In this document: positions 61,111-64,000 of the stretch, piece after piece
How positions within the stretch are numbered: the stretch's first letter is position 1
Layout of the letters: the number at the start of each line of letters is the position of its first letter
NCBI GenBank assembly: GCA_026692865.1
Contig: JAPLNI010000050.1
Span: 1 to 64,000, forward strand
Direction: 5' to 3'
Origin: Planctomycetota bacterium
GTDB lineage: Bacteria; Planctomycetota; Planctomycetia; Pirellulales; Pirellulaceae
DNA length: 64,000 nucleotides
Position numbers and translations under genes: made by a program
The notes under the pieces: model-generated
What the model was told of the DNA's origin: nothing
What the model saw: only the letters and a program-made list of their open reading frames with translations
Database searches by the model: none

Positions 61111-63948
61111 ATGAACACGGACGAACTACGCGAAAAGTATCTCTCTTTCTTTCAATCCAAGGGCTGTCACCGTCAAGGCAGCGACGTATTGGTGCCGACA
61201 TGGGATCCGTCTGTGCTCTTCACGCCTGCTGGGATGAACCAGTTCAAGGATCACTTCCTGGGTAAGGTTAAGCTTGACTTCACGAAGGCGACGACTTGCC
61301 AGAAGTGCTTGCGAACGGGCGATATCGATAACGTAGGTCGCACGGCTTATCACCATACGTTCTTCGAGATGCTCGGTAATTTCAGCTTTGGAGACTATTT
61401 TAAGGAAGAAGCGATCCATTGGGCTTGGGAGTTTTTGACCGACAAAAAATGGCTTGCGATCGACCCTAATCGGCTCACGGTCACTGTCTATAAAGACGAT
61501 GACGAAGCGGCTGGAATTTGGAACGAAAAAATCGGTTTGCCGACTAACCGAATCGCAAGACTCGAAGAAGACGAAAACTTTTGGCCAGCAAGCGCTCCAA
61601 GCCAAGGTCCTGACGGCGTCTGCGGCCCATGCAGCGAAATCTACTTTCAGCTAGATAACGGTAAATCTGTCGAGATCTGGAATTTGGTCTTTACGCAATT
61701 CAATCGCGTGGGGAATCCGCCAAACAATTTGCGGCCGCTACCAAGCAAAAACATCGATACTGGAATGGGACTTGAACGAACGGCAAGCGTGCTACAGGGT
61801 GTGCCGAGCAACTTCCATATTGACATCCTGTTCCCGATCGTGAAAGCAGCTGCCGAAGTATGCGGAGTCAACTACGAATACGACAGCGACGCAGGACGAC
61901 GCTTGCGAAGAATCACCGACCACGTCCGAGCTTGTACTTTCGCGATCCATGAGAACGTTTATCCGGGCCCCAAGAAAGCGCGCTACGTCATCAAAAGACT
62001 GCTTCGAAGAGCCGTTCTGGATGGTCACCAACTCGGTCTGCGCGATCCATTCCTCTATCAATTGGTTCCGATCGTTGCGGAGATGATGCGAGGGCCCTAT
62101 CCAGAACTTGGCGACACAATTGAAAGAGTTCAGTCCGTTATGAAACGCGAGGAAGCTGATTTCCTTGGGACGATCGATGGCGGCTTGGATCGCATTCATC
62201 GCATGTTCGACGAGATGGAATCGGACAACAAAGTCATGGTGGATGGTCGTGAGGCAGCCGGGCTTTATCAAACCTATGGCGTACCGCCAGAACTCCTTCA
62301 AGCACTGGCAGCAGAAAAGAATCTAACGTTTGATTGGGACGGCTACCGCGAGGCGATGGACGAACACGGCGAGGTCAGCGGCGACGATCAAAAGGAGCTC
62401 TTCAAAACGGGGCCCATCGAATCACTCAAGGAAGCTGTTCAAAAGAGTGATTTCCTTGGCTATCAGTCAACGTCTTCTAAAGCGGTCGTCAAAGGAATCA
62501 TCCTCGGACCGCCGAAAGAAGATTCACTCGTTAGCTCATTGCAAGCTTCTGCAGCCAAAGACACGATGGTTCGAATTGTCTTGGATCGTACTCCTTTCTA
62601 TGGCGAAAGTGGCGGGCAAGTCGGTGACAAGGGAACTATTCAAAGCGATGGGTTTGTCTTTGAAGTCGTCGATACGCAGCGAGCCGGAGATCTTGTGGTG
62701 CATGTGGGCTCGCTCAAGTCGGGCGAGATCAAAGCGGGTGAAACCGTCGATGCGATCGTGGACGTTGCGAATCGAGACGCAATCCGTCGGGCTCACTCGG
62801 CAACGCACATTTTGCATCATGCTTTGCAAACAACCCTTGGCGGTCACGCGCAGCAGCAGGGAAGCAAAGTCGACCGAGATTGGTTGCGATTTGACTTCAC
62901 CAATCAGGAATCGCTCACGGAAGACCAAGTGAAAAAGATCGAGGAGATTGCCAATTCGTGCATCGATCAGAAGGCACCGGTGTCTTGGAAGTTGGTTTCG
63001 CTTGCTGATGCTCGCAAAGAAGGTGCGATGATGCTGTTCGGGGAAAAGTATCCGGACCCAGTGCGGATGGTAACGATGGGAGATTTCTCTCGCGAACTTT
63101 GCGGTGGTATTCACTTGGACAACACGCAACAAGTTCAGACGCTTGAGATTTTGAGCGAGGAGAGCGTCTCGGCAGGTACTCGACGTATTACCGCTTTGAC
63201 CGGTTCACGTGCCAATGAGTATCGCGCGAATGTTGAAAAGGTTGCCAACGAAGCGTGTGCTTTGCTTGGGTGTTCGGTCGAAGGACTCGCTGAGACCGCC
63301 GCGAATCTAATCACAGCAATTCGCAAATTGAAGAAACTTACCACAGGAACTGGCGGCGAAGCGGCACCGGAAAAAGTTGTTAAACAAGCCGTTGCACCGA
63401 AGTCGTCGGCAAGTACTTCAGCAAGTTACTCGATAGCTCGCAATGCCGTTCGAAATGTATCACGAGCGATAAATGTTCAGATGGAAGAAGTTGCAACTCG
63501 CATTAAAACGCTTCTTGCGGATCAAGACTCGCTTCATCACCAACTTGCGAACATGTCTGAGGGAAGCACGATGACCATCGATGACTTGCTCAGGCTTTCG
63601 GAGATGGTTGGAGACGTTCGATTGGTTGTCGCCGAGACGCCTGGTGCAAATCCAGGAATCATGCGGCAATGGATCGATCAACTGCGCAAAGATTCTGATG
63701 TGCCAGTAGCAGTATTGCTGGGCAGTAAAGCGGATGAAGACAAAGTCACACTCATTGCCGCAATCAGTCCGGCCCTGGTTCAGCGCAAGTTGAGTGCAGG
63801 AAAATGGATTGGTCCCGTTGCAGCAATCGTCGGTGGCGGCGGTGGCGGCAAACCGGATCTCGCACAAGCTGGCGGAAAGCATCCCGAGAAGCTTGCCGAC
63901 GCAATTGCAACTGCAAAGCAAGTCTTTAAAGACATGTTGAAGTCATGA
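61111..63948 (+). CDS. alaS: Alanyl-tRNA synthetase
   Basis: 945 residues from the ATG at 61111; the frame is open upstream, but MNTDELREKYLSFFQSKGCHRQGSDVLVPTWDPSVLF is the standard start. The class II core has TCQKCLRTGDIDNVGRTAYHHTFFEMLGNFSFGDYF, GLERTASVLQG (motif 3) and PCSEIYFQ. The editing domain has the zinc motif HSATHILHHAL and CGGIHLDNT. The C-terminal DHHA1 part carries VGGGGGGKPDLAQAGG. It is the last complete gene of the window and charges tRNA-Ala, clearing mischarged Ser. Confidence 0.97.
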   Translation: MNTDELREKYLSFFQSKGCHRQGSDVLVPTWDPSVLFTPAGMNQFKDHFLGKVKLDFTKATTCQKCLRTGDIDNVGRTAYHHTFFEMLGNFSFGDYFKEEAIHWAWEFLTDKKWLAIDPNRLTVTVYKDDDEAAGIWNEKIGLPTNRIARLEEDENFWPASAPSQGPDGVCGPCSEIYFQLDNGKSVEIWNLVFTQFNRVGNPPNNLRPLPSKNIDTGMGLERTASVLQGVPSNFHIDILFPIVKAAAEVCGVNYEYDSDAGRRLRRITDHVRACTFAIHENVYPGPKKARYVIKRLLRRAVLDGHQLGLRDPFLYQLVPIVAEMMRGPYPELGDTIERVQSVMKREEADFLGTIDGGLDRIHRMFDEMESDNKVMVDGREAAGLYQTYGVPPELLQALAAEKNLTFDWDGYREAMDEHGEVSGDDQKELFKTGPIESLKEAVQKSDFLGYQSTSSKAVVKGIILGPPKEDSLVSSLQASAAKDTMVRIVLDRTPFYGESGGQVGDKGTIQSDGFVFEVVDTQRAGDLVVHVGSLKSGEIKAGETVDAIVDVANRDAIRRAHSATHILHHALQTTLGGHAQQQGSKVDRDWLRFDFTNQESLTEDQVKKIEEIANSCIDQKAPVSWKLVSLADARKEGAMMLFGEKYPDPVRMVTMGDFSRELCGGIHLDNTQQVQTLEILSEESVSAGTRRITALTGSRANEYRANVEKVANEACALLGCSVEGLAETAANLITAIRKLKKLTTGTGGEAAPEKVVKQAVAPKSSASTSASYSIARNAVRNVSRAINVQMEEVATRIKTLLADQDSLHHQLANMSEGSTMTIDDLLRLSEMVGDVRLVVAETPGANPGIMRQWIDQLRKDSDVPVAVLLGSKADEDKVTLIAAISPALVQRKLSAGKWIGPVAAIVGGGGGGKPDLAQAGGKHPEKLADAIATAKQVFKDMLKS

Positions 63949-64000
63949 GAGTGTTTGAAATAGGCGGCGGATAATTCGTAGCTTGGGACCATTGTCCTGA

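Noticed and set aside
1-64000. tRNA, rRNA or other housekeeping RNA genes
   Set aside because: No sequence with tRNA box patterns or rRNA motifs was found while reading the intergenic regions; a covariance-model search would settle it.

Overview
The window is bacterial chromosome and reads most like a planctomycete of the Pirellulaceae type (inference from content, not from a database search). The pointers are a secreted SHD1-domain protein with long Pro/Ala low-complexity stretches, several small conserved proteins of the kind seen in that group, a mostly housekeeping gene set in short, scattered operons on both strands, and many short palindromic repeats in the intergenic spaces. I found no tRNA, rRNA, CRISPR array, intact insertion sequence, prophage or replication origin.

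Layout. 0-5 kb: the end of a small ORF, an HExxH metallopeptidase-like gene, then a minus-strand run (small membrane protein, YihY/BrkB membrane protein, amidohydrolase, uraD) that suggests purine breakdown. 5-10 kb: a FliL-like protein with a His-rich tail, and a minus-strand group with a DUF3566-like protein, an M24 aminopeptidase, accB and accC (malonyl-CoA synthesis). 10-16 kb: a lipoprotein, a class IV aminotransferase, a solitary pstB, a frameshifted receiver-domain pseudogene and a large lipoprotein alpha/beta hydrolase. 16-24.6 kb: a protein with a UbiC-like C-terminus divergent from a transglutaminase/DUF2126 protein, then a Uma2 protein, an RluA-type pseudouridine synthase and a YitT protein. 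24.6-28.7 kb: an outer-membrane-type protein, rsgA, an APS reductase and a DUF2617-like protein. 29-31.8 kb: glgA and galT (glycogen and galactose metabolism). 32-37 kb: a Tat-exported TIM-barrel protein and a compact ketosynthase / acyl carrier protein / CrtI-like desaturase operon. 37-43 kb: RNase D, a sensor kinase with a periplasmic CxxCH haem site, and the SHD1 protein with repeated DDLFG motifs. 44-47.5 kb: an HlyD-type adaptor overlapping a TolC-type channel (export). 47.6-50 kb: fliQ-fliR-flhB of the flagellar export gate, with a transposase remnant just upstream where fliP would be expected. 50.6-58.7 kb: TerC, an NCS2-type permease, a Cys-rich secreted protein behind a structured leader, amtB with a small partner gene and a possible sigma-54 site, a PilZ protein and uppP. 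58.9-64 kb: ilvN-ilvC (branched-chain amino acids) and alaS.

The most unusual content is (1) the ketosynthase/ACP/desaturase operon, (2) the SHD1 protein with about ten DDLFG-like repeats, (3) the haem-c sensor kinase, (4) two dispersed palindromic repeat families (one MITE-like with 30-bp perfect terminal inverted repeats and tandem relatives at 60.6 kb; one built around GGCGCTAGCC, present at six to nine places), and (5) decayed genes: a receiver domain broken by a TA duplication and a transposase C-terminus. All functional assignments come from reading motifs by eye; none was tested by a search.
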